Assembly (NCBI GenBank): GCA_025642065.1 | Contig: JAODUP010000269.1 | Span: 1,263,768-1,327,767 of the forward strand | Length of the DNA: 64,000 bases | Origin: Paralvinella palmiformis | Lineage: Eukaryota; Annelida; Polychaeta; Terebellida; Alvinellidae | Direction: 5' to 3' | Part shown: one piece after another, positions 12,802 through 24,499 of the stretch | Position numbering within the stretch: position 1 is the stretch's first letter | Layout: the number at the start of each line of letters is the position of its first letter | The notes under the pieces: model-generated | Database searches by the model: none | What the model was told of the DNA's origin: nothing | Seen by the model: the letters and a program-made list of their open reading frames with translations, nothing else | Position numbers and translations under genes: made by a program

Positions 12802-15800
12802 TAAATGAAGATTATATAGGTGCTCAGATTAGATGGGTTAAAATGTGAAAAACTATACGTAACATTTAATAAACCAGTAACAGGGTAAAATGGTAAAGAT
12901 AGTGATAAGAACCCATGTATATAAAATAAAAACACAACGAATAGGCTATACTAAAATAAAACAGAGTAGTAGTTAGATATATGTATATGTATTAGAATGA
13001 TTTCACTAGAAGCTGAGTTAGATAATGCTCATACGACTTACTCTTTAAAAAGTACTCACTAAACAGGAGCTATTTTATGGAGTCCGGGAGATCTTCTGTA
13101 GTTTGCTCAGTTATGTATTTACTTCGTCGGTTACATTTTAGAAGTGCTATTTTAACTAGTGACAATGACAGACCGGTTAGGCGAGCGATGAGGGTTCCAG
13201 GTAGAGTTGTTTGATTAGCAATATACTCTGCTAGAAGATACCTATTTAATAAGCGATGAGGGTTCCAGGTACAGTTGTTTCAATAGCAATATACTCTGCT
13301 AGAAGACACCTATTTAACAAGCGATGAGGGTTCCAGGTACAATTGTTTGATTAGCATTTGTTTCTATTAACTTTGACGTGCCCATTAAAGCTGCAGTCAG
13401 CTGAAGGAACAGCTCATAATATATTAAGATGCCGTCCAGCACTGTATCACCTAATCGCCACGTGGGTTGGGAACTTAAGACAGACTTCCCAGCGATCATG
13501 CATCATGCATTTCCACTTATTACTGTATGCATAGTATATATCAATCAAACGCTGTAAACCATGGACATTGGCACAGTAAACAGTCACACCATCTGCGTGT
13601 GTCAGCGAGTTAAAATGTAGTGATCCAATACGATCGCCATAGGAGTTAGATTATAGCTGCAATAGCATGTCACTAATAAAAACATTGAATAAAATTGGGG
13701 TATAAAAGTACTGCCCTGGCAAGTATTTCGAGTAATAATAAAGGTATTGCTTAGTTGGCCTTTCTATCTAACTTTAATATTAAGATATTGATATCAATTA
13801 TACAAAACAAGCCAATGATTAACAGCCAGTACATCAATTAGTTATAAAATAAAGATGTATGACAAATTAAATCAAAACATTTCTCAGCATCTAAGCCGCA
13901 CTTGTAAACATGATTCTATTTATATTTATACTAATGAATAGTGTCAGATAAAAGACTGTATGCAAATTATACACCTTGCCCTTTACTAAAGCCATATTGA
14001 GTGTCAGTGATTTTTGCATTTGATATTATAAGCATCTCAAGTATCTTGGAGTGTGTGGTGCTGATTGTAATTGGTTGGTAATGAATAGGATCTTTCGGAT
14101 ACAAAGTGGACGTCTTTAAGATAAGAACTATAACATCGGTTGTGAAACGTGCAGGAATACATCTATATGCTAATATTGTGGTAAATATGTTATTCTGAAA
14201 TTCGCAAGAGCCATAGCTGAAATGAGCCGAAGTTATTCCATCGATGCCTGGAGAAGAATTTTTATTCAGAAACTCAATACATTTAGTTTGGCGGTATGCA
14301 TTTATGTCGACAAAATGTGAACTATTACCATGCCTCTTGTAGTAATTTAATACCGCATGTTGGAATTCGGCCATTTCAGATTCTGGTGTATCGTCCATGT
14401 ATGCTATAATATTACTGAAGTGGCTCTGGAATTCTGATCCTATGAAATTAGATTTCACCTTGGTTGATCGTTGAGATTTGATGTAGTTCCAGAAGCATGC
14501 CATCCTTCTTCGAGTAAATAACCCACTCAATATTTCAAATTTTGCCATTATAACGTTATTTACGGAATTTCTTGATACTCTTGATACATCCTTTTTGCAT
14601 CTTTCCAGCACATAAACACTTGACCTAATCGTGGTCTACCACAGTCAACCCAGATACGCCAACAGCATTTCTTCTTAGCTAGAAGGGTCAGCTGTGGATG
14701 CCAATATGGCTTGGGTTTAATGTACTAGCTTGTTTAACACACAAATAATCTTTTGCACTTAAGATAATAGGTTCAGTAAGAACATTCACATGCATATGAA
14801 TAGACCGATTCAATTACCCCTGGCGCCACCATGCGGCTGAATTTCACACCATGGTCTCGGGTTAGAAGTCTAAGAATCACTGTGTTGCAAGGCGATTTAC
14901 ACGTGTAGTGACCGATAAATGTCTTACTGAAAAGCTGTATATAGGCTATTTACCACCTATATTTGGATATTATATGTAGCCCATTAAGGGTATGTGATCC
15001 CAGACCATAATTTTGCATTTACTAGGAATGGCATAGACGTCATCCAATAAATATATGTCACTAAACTAAGTAACGTTCAGCGCGAATTGCATTGCTGTCA
15101 TGGTCTGGCCTGTCTAGTTCAAACTTTTTGTTTTTAGAATCTTTGCAATCTGACATGACGATGTGAATGGATAAAATCAATGATCACTTAGATTATAATT
15201 TTTATTTCTGAATCAGCCATTCGTGCAATGTTTACTACACGTAAATGTCAAGGGTGTTAATACTCTAATGTATTAACACTTTTTATTTAATAATATGCAG
15301 TTGATACGTATATGATTACAAGTAAAAATAATATTTCCCAAACCTGCAAATTGCCCTTTACATCTACAATAAAACAATCTTCATTCAAATCATTTTACAT
15401 TCAGCTAAAAGTTTAATTTTAAAATCATTTATTGAAACCTATGCTAAAAGGTCCTCTACGAGTCAACATGAATAACGAAGGCTTAGTTATGTCATTCATA
15501 TCGAAAGATCGGTCCGCTCAATCATTGGGTTATATATCCTGATAAGTATTGTGTTAAATCCTTTGGAAAGACATAATTCAGCTGAAATACTAGTCTCAGT
15601 CTCCGCGTAATATGAAATAAATTGCTGAAAGATTTCCAGTATTTATCGTTAGTGAAAAGTTGCCATGCTCTATTAAAAACTAAATATAAATGTTATTTAA
15701 ATAAAACGTTTATAGTTTAATCTTGTCCAGAGAGCCACATTTCATTTTGTAAAGATTATTTTAACATAAATAATAAACAGTTTGATTTCTATGCGACAGG

Positions 15801-17231
15801 AATAGAAAGAACAATCAAAGTTGTGTTAATTTGAAATTAACAAATGAAATGGTCAACTCCCACAGAGAAGAATTACACAAATGTATAAATTTAACATATA
15901 CCTAAAATTGATGACATTGAAATTCAAGGGAAATTAGGAATTGTTTCGTTATGATGATATTTCGAATTATGCAAGTCTTCAAATTTTAGTACCAAATGTC
16001 CAATACTTCAACCTACATAAAGGCCATAATTTATGAAAATTAAAACAATAACTCGATGTAGATGGAAATTTGCCTAGGCATTACCCTAGACATCCTTATT
16101 TTCAATTACTTTGATACGATGCTACATGGATCACCATATTCTTTCTCTATTTACTTTACCATTAATATTACTAGGTGGCGCCAGCTGAGCTAGAAAACCT
16201 TCTACTAACTCACCCAGCAGTACAGGATGTAGCTGTTATTGGTAAACCCGATGATATGGCTGGAGAGTTACCCAGAGCGTATGTTGTACTAAAGTCTGGA
16301 ATCAAGGCTACAGAAAAGGAGATCGCTAACTATGTTAAAGGTATTATATTTGTTCACTTATTCAAAGCTTGATTGTTTGTTGTCAAATCTCTAGCAGTGT
16401 TTTCAATTGGTTTTATTTTCCTATTTAATATTGATCCTTAGTAACACATTAATTTGAGACGATTCCGGTTTGAGATCCCGGCTTCAGATTTAGTTTACAT
16501 GTTTGATAGGTCATCATGAATTTAGTCATCCCAAAATATAGAAGATTAACTCTGTTTTGCGAGAATTTGGTTGCATTGATAAAACACCGATGAATCGAGC
16601 CCCTAATCTTTGTTGTTCAAGTCACTTATTACCCATATAATTATTGTCTAAGGATTTCTTTCCACAGTAAACGCGAGGAGAAAGTTTTATCCAGAAAACT
16701 TGATCCGCCATAAGTTAAGGTGTAAAGTACGTGAGCAATCTAAACTGGTACATTGTAAATCACGACATTTGTTAAATGTAGGCTATATCAAGCATTACTC
16801 TTTCTTCAGAGTATCTGCTTATCAATCTCAGTAGTTATCATTGCTAAATGTTTCAAATATACCAGATATATATCATCAGTCTTCTATGCGGACAAAGTTG
16901 ATATTGAGGAATACGACTGACTTACCTAGATCAGCTGATACCTTTATATTATTTTTAAGCCGAACTAAATTATTTTTGTACATCTCCCAACCGGATAATT
17001 GACCAAACTTTGCTTGTCACGAATTTCGGTTGTGTTGTTATTATTTATCATTCCCTGCAGCTTTGGCACAACAATCTTATTTTACAATTATATTTTGAAA
17101 TGTTTATGTGGTGCACCTATAAATTGTATAATTAGATATATCATACTACGTATAAGTATTTTGGTGAATTGCAGCAAATATGTTTTTGGGTAAAATCTAT
17201 TCGTTAGTTTTCTCACAGAATTTGGAGACGG

Positions 17232-17309
<78 letters not shown>

Positions 17310-20300
17310 TATAAAATATATTTATTTTATTATTTAAATCGGACTATATATATATATATATATTAGTCTTCATGTAAATCAGATTGCTTATGGAAACAAA
17401 ACATGAAAATTCGGATTTTTTATTTTATTTATTTAAATCGGATATTTTTAATTTCAATAATTTGTTTCAACATCTATCACATCATTTATAATGCTTATGT
17501 TTGTGTTGTGCATTCATAAAATATGAACTGTTCATGACATATATGAGTATACACTCATTTAGGCTCTACATAATATACATTTTACTATACATAGGAACTT
17601 TTTCATACGAATCAAGTTCACTTTATAACACGAGACATGGATCTAACATCAAAATAGTTTTTTGTTTGTTCATTAGTTAGTTAATAAAGACTAAGTGACC
17701 TGATTTTTCAATTCCCAAACGATTTTGAAGATTGGAATGAACTAGTCTAAATGTGAAAACCCGCTCAACCCCAGTACTGGAGGAAGTAGCACTCAAGAAA
17801 GTTGGTTAGCAGTGTGTCAGACAGTATATTTGACTGTGAATGGCACCAGGCAATGGAACTCGCAAAATTCACTAGCTGAGTCACAAACATATAAGGATGA
17901 AACTATATTGGTCATCAGATCAGAATAGTTTTCCAATATGTGTTCCATGGGTTTATCACAAGTTCAGATTGGTCAAATATATATCAGTAAAATAATGTGT
18001 CCAAGATCTAATAATAATAACAGCCCAATTTAAATTTCTATTCAGCATTATTCAGAACAAACAGGAATTGGATTGGATCAAAACGGTCTTGACTATCGGA
18101 AGTTCTGAAACTCTTGAAATTCGAGTGACAACTGAGTATTCGGAGTTATGTATCTATAAATCTATTTGGGCATATCCTATGGTCTAGTAGGGTAGTGCTA
18201 AGGCACCAAGTACCAGTAGAATTGGTATAGCAACCACTGAAAAGTGTGTCTGTCATCTTCATGATCATATTTGGGATTTATTGTCCTAGAGCTCCGATGG
18301 TGTGCTCACAAGTCTAGATAGTGTCAAGGTTTGTGGCAAGTCGGCCGATGATTCCGACATGGCTAGGTGTCTATTGAAATATAACGTGGATGGCTAATTA
18401 TTTGAGATATTCGGCTTCATCTCATAATTGATAAACATTTTCTGGGTAGGTCGAGACGTGCGTTTCTGGAGGATGAGGAATCCATGCTATGAAATCAGTG
18501 TATATGGCCATCCTCTAGAGTTCGGCAGTCAGTTCATCTAAGGATATGTGAGTGAATTCAGCGAGTCTTCCTGAGATGGACGTTTCTTCAGGAGAGTAAG
18601 CTCCCTAAGCAGTGCTGCGCATAGAAAGTTTCAGGATTCTGGAATTCACAGGGGTCAATTATGTAATCGAGTCATATTAGTTTGAGTATTCTTTGGAATA
18701 ACCAGGGATAATTGGGTTGAACTAGAGCTGGATGGATGAGTGGAATGCGGAACTCGTTTTGGATTGCCACTGTCTTTAGACCCCAAGTGGCTGGTGGAAA
18801 TACCCTAGGATTCTTCTGGAAGTTGTTCTAAGCTAATCAGATGGTGGGTGTAGGTTGTGTTTTTAAGGCGACTCTGATGACGTGGTTTATAATTGTCCTT
18901 CTTATCTGGTTGTTTGTGAGGGGAGGTTCACCAGCTTCGGCGTAGATAAGGGTTGTTGTGGTTGGTTTCAGAAGGTGGTAAGTAGTTTGTCCGTCTGTTG
19001 AAATAGTTCCCAATGTATTTAGATACTGAAAGCTCAGCCGCCCACTTTACTGCTTTCAGAGTGTCATAAAAGTGGATGAGATGTCAGGTGTCAGTTCTTA
19101 TGGTATTTATTTTCCAGTCATCTCTTCGGGTATTCCATTTCAGGATCGAGGCATGGGGTGCCGGAATGAAAGAAGTTTGAATTAGAATATAGGAAGCAAT
19201 ATGATCAGATCATCAACTTGTGTCCAGTGTGAATTCAGTATGAGGTTTACGGAGGAGATGGGTAAATCAATGATGGGACCATATTATGTTGTCGGGACCT
19301 TGGACTCAATATGGCAGAGTGTATGTCCGTGAGATGTTTTGTTCCAGCAGATGTTGTCTTATGCCTTGTGTCCCCAGGCAGTGTATTAAGCATTAAAGTC
19401 TCCCATTTTAAAGTTTGAAAGATGGAGTTCAATCATGTCTAGGATATTAGTATGATGACTTGGACTTGTGTAGAGGTTGATGGATGCGTGATGTTTGTCT
19501 TCTTCGGCACGGATAAGTATGAGTTAACACTCTGTGTGATCGTTTGTTCTCTGAATTCTGAAGGTATGTGGAATGCCTTGTTTGACAGCACTGATCATCC
19601 GCTGAGAGATGGAAGAAGCTGTAGGATCTTTTGTGATAATCTGGAAGTTTAGACCCATTGTTTCTGCTAGTCAGCGTTTCTGGTAGAATCTGTTCGTTGA
19701 TACTGTATGTGATTCAGGAATATACTCTTCCTGCAGTAGAGTTATCAGATGTTCGATAACTGTGACACGGAATTCTTTGTTTGCTGTTTTTTTGGTGTAG
19801 CTTCTGGTTTGTTTTGGTGCGCACTATGGTCGTCCGGGTCATTGGTAGCAGAATAGATGAGGGAAGCCTTACCATCAGATGTAGTTCGAAGCCTGTTATG
19901 ATTTTGTCTGGTAGAGGTTAGTACCATGCACATAGTTGATGTGTTCCCTTTCATTACTCTCACAGCTTTGGTGATTGTGTGTAGCCCAGTAAAGTACTCT
20001 GGTTTGACTTAGCGGGCACCCAAAATAGTGTATATCCTTTCTGGAGCTTCGTTATCTACTGCAAGAAACTCCACGGGACTCCTGTCTAGAGTCTTCATGG
20101 CCTATATGTACTCCCTGGTTTTATGCGTGTCTATCGACAAAATAAATGTTTCTCCTTGTTTATAAATTGGTTTATATCCAGCTGAGTGTGAGTCTTGAAT
20201 AGCGCAACCCCATCCGTCTTCAGCCGTTGCTGGTTCTTTGTTGTTTGCTGGATGTCTGGTTGCTCGTTGGGTTTCTGGTATTTCTTTACTAGAGACACTG

Positions 20301-20727
20301 TAGTGCGTATCTTCGGCCCCCGATTCCTGGACCCTTGTTTTAACAGTGGTAAAACATTCTGGCATTTCTACCTCAAAGCCAGTTTATAAAGGTATAGTAC
20401 CACACTCAAATGACTACCATATACTGACAGGTGAAGCCACAGATTGTACTTCGTCTGTCAGAATTGAGTTGCTGATTTGGGTATTTGGGTGTGTCACATT
20501 CCACTTGGATAGGTGTGATCATAAACACGCACTGTACATATTATTTGTATATATCGTAGAGGGGCGTATTGTTATTGGTTTGCACCACTGGGTATTCATG
20601 TATACAATCTGGAAATGACTAAAAAATATTTAACAATTAACTATGACTACCATCAAATTCAACTAGTAAAATATATCAAAATCACAGTTTTTCATTGTTG
20701 TGCCAAATAAAAAAAAACAGAACAATG

Positions 20728-20783
<56 letters not shown>

Positions 20784-20957
20784 GGAATTAGGCAATTAAT
20801 AACATATTTATTTGATATAATTCTTTAAATTTCAGAGAAGGCCGCACCTTATAAACAGCTAAAAGGAGGGGTAGAATTTCGTCAAGAGATACCTAAATCA
20901 GCCAGTGGCAAAATATTAAGAAGAATTCTACGAGATGAACTCAGTCAAACTTCATGA
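7886..20957 (+). CDS. acyl-CoA synthetase, 4-coumarate-CoA ligase/luciferase type (ANL superfamily), 11 exons, intact
   Basis: Activates a carboxylic acid with ATP to an acyl-adenylate and transfers it to CoA. The natural substrate cannot be read from sequence. Exons: 7886-8149, 8261-8468, 8625-8731, 8954-9156, 10226-10400, 10624-10798, 10970-11070, 11725-11866, 12108-12190, 16175-16340, 20836-20957. All introns are GT-AG and phases match, giving 581 residues without a stop. Motifs in order: ATP-binding [11 protein letters not shown] (235-245), FGAAPTP (352-358), YGMTE (379-383), HTGD with Asp460, TDRIKELIK with Arg475, and catalytic Lys567 in PKSASGK. The first about 40 residues are rich in Arg, Ser and Thr with almost no acidic residues, as in mitochondrial presequences. 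The C-terminus SQTS is not a peroxisomal PTS1. Introns 9 (3984 bp) and 10 (4495 bp) are swollen by transposon debris. The length is normal for the family. A true luciferase cannot be inferred. Confidence 0.93.
9266..9291. repeat. (CGCA)n microsatellite in intron 4
   Basis: Six tandem copies of a CGCA unit followed by AT-rich sequence. The rest of the 1069-bp intron 4 shows no gene. Confidence 0.8.
10541..10612. repeat. (ATT)n microsatellite close to the exon 6 acceptor
   Basis: A tandem ATT tract with one interruption, ending about 12-15 bases before the AG at 10622-10623. It occupies the place where a polypyrimidine tract is expected, so its length could affect exon 6 recognition. Confidence 0.8.
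11173..11441 (-). repeat. inverted module B fragment flanked by AT and GT microsatellites, intron 7
   Basis: The order is (AT)n, (GT)n at 11225-11254, an inverted module B fragment at about 11260-11370 (matching 7085-7186 reversed), then AAAT/AT and a second GT tract at 11411-11440. The GT tract meets the same end of module B as the AC tract at 7187, in reversed orientation, consistent with an insertion that carried its microsatellite. Confidence 0.65.
12215..12276. repeat. (AT)n microsatellite, intron 9
   Basis: About 31 perfect AT units just inside intron 9. A second AT tract of similar length lies at 12740-12796. Confidence 0.9.
12740..12796. repeat. (AT)n microsatellite, intron 9
   Basis: About 28 perfect AT units. 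It falls in the part of intron 9 that is missing from the inverted gene copy at 24.9-25.8 kb. Confidence 0.9.
13050..14620 (-). pseudogene. LINE reverse transcriptase fragment in intron 9
   Basis: A minus-strand remnant of a non-LTR retrotransposon. The segment 14611-13967 is open and contains the RT entry region ([27 protein letters not shown]) and ends at a [12 protein letters not shown] motif. Further along, in broken frames, follow the LSPILF-type block near 13690 (read as [10 protein letters not shown]) and the degraded catalytic site near 13600 (read as THADG where YADD is expected). Stops and frameshifts are frequent. It lies wholly in the intron and opposite to the host gene. Confidence 0.75.
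13185..13360. repeat. 68-bp tandem repeat, about 2.6 copies
   Basis: Units begin with gcgatgagggttccaggta at 13185, 13253 and 13321, with few mismatches. The repeat lies inside the RT remnant, so it is a local tandem duplication of decayed LINE sequence. Confidence 0.85.
17234..17362. repeat. interrupted (AT)n tract, intron 10
   Basis: Two AT blocks separated by a short non-repeat stretch. The surrounding intron, 16341-17740, shows no gene. Confidence 0.85.
17740..20600 (-). pseudogene. decayed Jockey/R1-like LINE in intron 10
   Basis: Less AT-rich than its surroundings. On the minus strand, 20365-19745 gives an uncharacterised ORF1-like stretch. Near 19.40 kb the endonuclease motif MGDFNA followed by TAWG appears, as in Jockey/R1-type endonucleases. 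Near 18.92 kb is [16 protein letters not shown], matching the end of the reverse transcriptase of such elements. At 18.60-18.45 kb a possible RNase H region follows. Most of the RT between 19.2 and 19.0 kb is missing. Every domain has stops. Confidence 0.62.
20730..20780. repeat. (AT)n microsatellite before exon 11
   Basis: About 25 AT units, 55 bases upstream of the last exon's acceptor. Confidence 0.9.
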
Positions 20958-21830
20958 ATCACAAGGAAATTATAATTTTCTTAGATAATTTGTATTATTA
21001 GTATCATGTATTGCTCGTAGTGCAAGTAATATAAATAGATGTCTTGACATAGTTAGATTATAGTTCAAGTGCGAATATGTCCCACGTTGGACACACAGAA
21101 GTTGATTTCTATTTACTGATAATTGTTGACATGTTTGTGATAAACAATTATTATATATTATCTGCTGTTGGTAAATCCAAATGCGCTATTATTCCATTTG
21201 CCGCTCCTATAGTTATAATGATGAACCTATGAATTTTCTATAGTATGATGTTTTTTTTATGAAATCAAAGTTGGGTTGTCATTCCGACAACCTTGGGGAA
21301 ATCATACTATATGCAAATTAGCGCTTCCATTATTGAAATATCTATTTTATTCAATATTGTCGAAACTATGCACGATACTGTCAGAAAAATGGTGTCCATA
21401 GTTATTTATTTTATTCAATACCGAAAATGTATTTGCTTCAAAATATTTACCGATTTGCATGATAATGTCACAGAAATGGTGTACATAGACACATGTTCAC
21501 AGTCAAGGATAACAATAAATCTATCATTAAATGGATACTGATTTTTTGCCAAGGTTAATTTACTGTAATCAAAAGAATATAGACATTCTACTCTAATGAA
21601 ACCTGGTTAAATTACCAATACATTCTGTGCATGACATGTCACTGAATGGATTGATTAGTCACTGTCTACCTCATTGATACCCAACTCATCAACACAAAGA
21701 GAAAAGTCAGAAGAGGGGGAAACCTGTCTCTGATGATCGACAGCGGATTGATGCAGAACTTTAAAAACCCATCCACCAAAAACCAACAGTGATGTACTTT
21801 ACAATGTTGTTAATAGTCAGGTAGCTTCAA
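20958..21830 (+). other. 3' flank of the synthetase gene
   Basis: Probable 3' untranslated and intergenic sequence. AATAAA at 21514-21519 is a possible polyadenylation signal, about 560 bases after the stop. Around 21340-21490 two imperfect direct repeats share tattttattcaata and cagaaa(a)atggtgt. No second gene is seen. Confidence 0.4.
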
Positions 21831-21834
21831 ATGA

Positions 21835-22400
21835 GGTCAATGTCGTACGTTTTGGTAAGAAGATAGCACATTTATTCCGCCCCGTCCACTTTCGTCTGGA
21901 TTCCATGCCAATATTTCCAGGCATGTGAAAATGATGGAGCAGTTTAAACGAAGCATGAAAGTTGGTGACAAGATAGCATTTGACCTGGAGACAATCTTCC
22001 CTCGTCTGCTTATGAGTTATGTACCATACCTCCCTCGCTCACAGATGAGTATGGCTACACACCGAAGGGTAACAAATCTATCCTAGCCAATCATCTCGGA
22101 TTGAAACAAGCATCTACACCCGCTCCAGGTATCGTCATAGTGGATTTACAACATATATTTTATTACACTGAAAATATCAAGCGCCGTCTATCCTGATACT
22201 GTGCTGTTACAGAGCAAGTTCTGGTATTCGATAGGTATGATGATCTGTCACCAATCACAACCTAACCGCCAACTCTCACTACCCAATGGGGATGCCATTC
22301 TAAAAAAACAAAAACAAGCGCAACAAGCAGGGGCCCTCAAAGGTTCTCTCCTTATTCAACCTCGGTTCTAAAGTAACAATGGACACATTTTCATCCTGAT
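21835..22400 (+). pseudogene. remnant of a transposon-borne nuclease-like protein family
   Basis: Broken coding-like sequence. Pieces read in successive frames include KVGDKIAFDLETIFPRLL, DEYGYTPKGNKSILANHLG, IVIVDLQHIFYYTENIKRRL and VLVFDRYDDLSPI. The order resembles a large multi-copy invertebrate protein family whose members carry a DEYG...KGNKS block, a hydrophobic VxVVD strand and a VFDxYxDxS motif. The element at 43.1-44.6 kb encodes a relative of it. The assignment is from memory of family style, not from a search. Several frameshifts make it non-functional. Confidence 0.45.
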
Positions 22401-22439
22401 CCGCTAACAACTTGGCGACGCCGGTAGTGTACATGCCAT

Positions 22440-22960
22440 AATTTTATTGTGTGCTCAATTGAAACTTTTATCTTGGTTGGCGTGCCGAGACCTAATAAAA
22501 GGCATAACCTTTCGCCACGATCAAGCAACAACTTGGCGACGGCGAACCTATCGGACCTCTATCCGAATGATTGATATAGGTAGGATTTGTGTAGCTATTC
22601 GAACCCAGAATGGAGCTGGGATCAGCATCTGTGGTATCAAATTACTTTACGTATAGGTTACCTTTGAACCACAGCAAATTACTGCTGAATTTATCTTGTA
22701 TATATGTTAACATGCTATTGAGCCACATGCACGTGTTGTTAACTGTGAGATGTGGTGTCAAATTGTACTTGTTTAAAATTTATTTGCTTCCGCTTTTTGT
22801 GCGCAGCGTACATCAACGTACACCAACCACTTCCCTGTGGACGTGACATATTTATCGAGTACGAAAAGCAGATTATATGGATCCCACATGGTGATGAGTA
22901 GTCCAGACATATATTGGCCTACGTATGTATAGATGTGTACTTTTGTATGCATACATTCAA
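22440..22960 (+). repeat. LTR- or leader-like repeat, related to 58.38-58.80 kb
   Basis: Shares order and sequence with 58.38-58.80 kb: ataggtaggattt, a piece with ctattcgaacccagaat, accacag(c/a)aaattactg, cttccgctttttgt, gtgacatattt and gtacgaaaagc. A cttggcgacgg motif precedes it, similar to primer-binding or leader sequence of Ty3/gypsy elements, and a TGGTRTCAAA motif recurs several times. No coding region is attached, so a solo LTR or leader remnant is the best guess. Confidence 0.45.
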
Positions 22961-23053
22961 TTAGGTGTTGACTTAATTATGTATAGATTAATGGAGGTAC
23001 AGGTTTTAAAGGATGTATAGGTCTTGATGTTCTGAGCCAGTGCCTCCATATAA

Positions 23054-24095
23054 ACAGTCAAACCTGCTCTTAACGCCACCTGTCTGGTAGCGGGACCTGT
23101 CATTAAGTGCCACCTTTCCAAAGTCCTGATGCAAGTCCCTTTCATCTGCCAGACTCAGCCAAACGCCATAGTGTCAGCGTCCCCAGCCAACAATATTACC
23201 TGTCAAGCTATCGCCAGTTGTGATAATTTGATTGATAATTTATTAGCATGATTGAGCGGTCATTGTCATTGGCCGAACATCGCCAACATATTGACCAATG
23301 ATAGCTCTTCCCCAGTTATGCTTACAACGGTGAGTATGACTTTTTGTGCTGACGGTGTCTTGGCTAGTGGGAAGTGTTATTTGCATTGTTATGTAATTGT
23401 TATGTGAATTCAATACCCCTTGATTAAATGTAATTGCTGCTTGAGCAACTCTTGTTAGAGATGTGCAAACTTAAAACTGATAAAGGCATTATTTTACAAT
23501 TGTAATTGCAAATTTCTTAGTTAATTACATTATACTTTTGATATTCCAACGTGCGCTCTATTTCTTAGGTATTAAACATTGTGATTTTAAGAAACGACCA
23601 TGGCTTGTATGGATTCCATACATGGGAATTAGTGAAGCCAGCTACTCTCCAGAAGTGCTTCGCTCAGGCTGTTTTTACATACAGTCAGTGACGAATTCGC
23701 GTGTGATTCGTGATTCACGATTCATCTAAGGATAGTGAAATCCATTTTGTCTATGATGCGGCTATTTATATACTTGTTTAGCTGTGAATATGAGAACCTT
23801 TCAGCTATAGACAGCCAGATCCAAACATGTTAGCATTCTGCTGATCGGGATCTTCCAGTCAGGGAGTTACTAGCCAAGAGTGCTCCACCTTGCACAGCTA
23901 GTGACAGTTATAATAATGACAGTGAATCAATATCAACAGAGTCACAAGCACCTCCATCACTTGACAGAGCACAAGAATGGATACAATAATTAAGAATGTT
24001 TGCTCTACATACTAGCAATGGAACGTTCCTGGATCGCGTTATAGACCTACAGGATATGAGTGTCATAATAAGGATGAATTCGTAACTAAAGCAAA
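23054..24095 (+). mobile_element. pogo/Tigger-like DNA transposon remnant
   Basis: The left end looks like a pogo-type terminal repeat: cagtcaaacctgctcttaac, followed by cacc and a second CATTAAGTGCCACC block. At 23.84-24.08 kb a coding remnant reads AQEWIQ, LRMFALHTSNGTFLDRVIDL and VIIRMN, similar to the C-terminal part of pogo/Tigger (CENP-B-like) transposases. The DDE core and the right terminal repeat were not found. Most of the 1 kb is non-coding. Confidence 0.45.
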
Positions 24096-24119
24096 GCAAG
24101 AAAAATTACATGTTTATGG

Positions 24120-24121
<2 letters not shown>

Positions 24122-24155
<34 letters not shown>
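24122..24155. repeat. (AT)n microsatellite
   Basis: About 17 AT units between the pogo-like remnant and a LINE tail. Confidence 0.85.
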
Positions 24156-24159
<4 letters not shown>

Positions 24160-24183
24160 TCTACGTGCACATCTGTATAAAGT

Positions 24184-24470
24184 ATGTTGGTGCATGGGCG
24201 TGATTTGTCGAGACTGGACTATTATAATGCACTCCTCCATGGACTACCGGTAATCGTGATGAACAAGCTACAACGTTTACAGAACACAGCAGCTCGCATT
24301 GTGACTAGGACAGTTCGACATAACCATATTACCCCCGTGTTAAAGAAACTCCACTGGCTGCCAGTAAAATAACGAGCTCATAATAAGCTTTTAGTCCACA
24401 CGTATAAAGCACTGCACGACCAAATGTCTGATGTACTTGGGAGACATGCTACATGTTTAAAATTAGGTAT
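24184..24470 (+). pseudogene. LINE ORF2 C-terminal fragment
   Basis: Reads LSRLDYYNALLHGLP, then LQRLQNTAARIVT, NHITPVLKKLHWLPV and a shifted THVYKALHD-like end. This is the conserved thumb region after the RT of CR1/L2-type LINEs. A stop interrupts it at 24370 and the rest is missing. A longer relative lies on the opposite strand at 59.97-60.48 kb. Confidence 0.8.
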
Positions 24471-24499
24471 TGTGTACATAAACTGTCCTGCCATAACAA

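Noticed and set aside
7886..20957. Calling the gene a luciferase
   Set aside because: The motifs are shared by the whole ANL superfamily. Nothing in the sequence shows luciferin binding or light emission.
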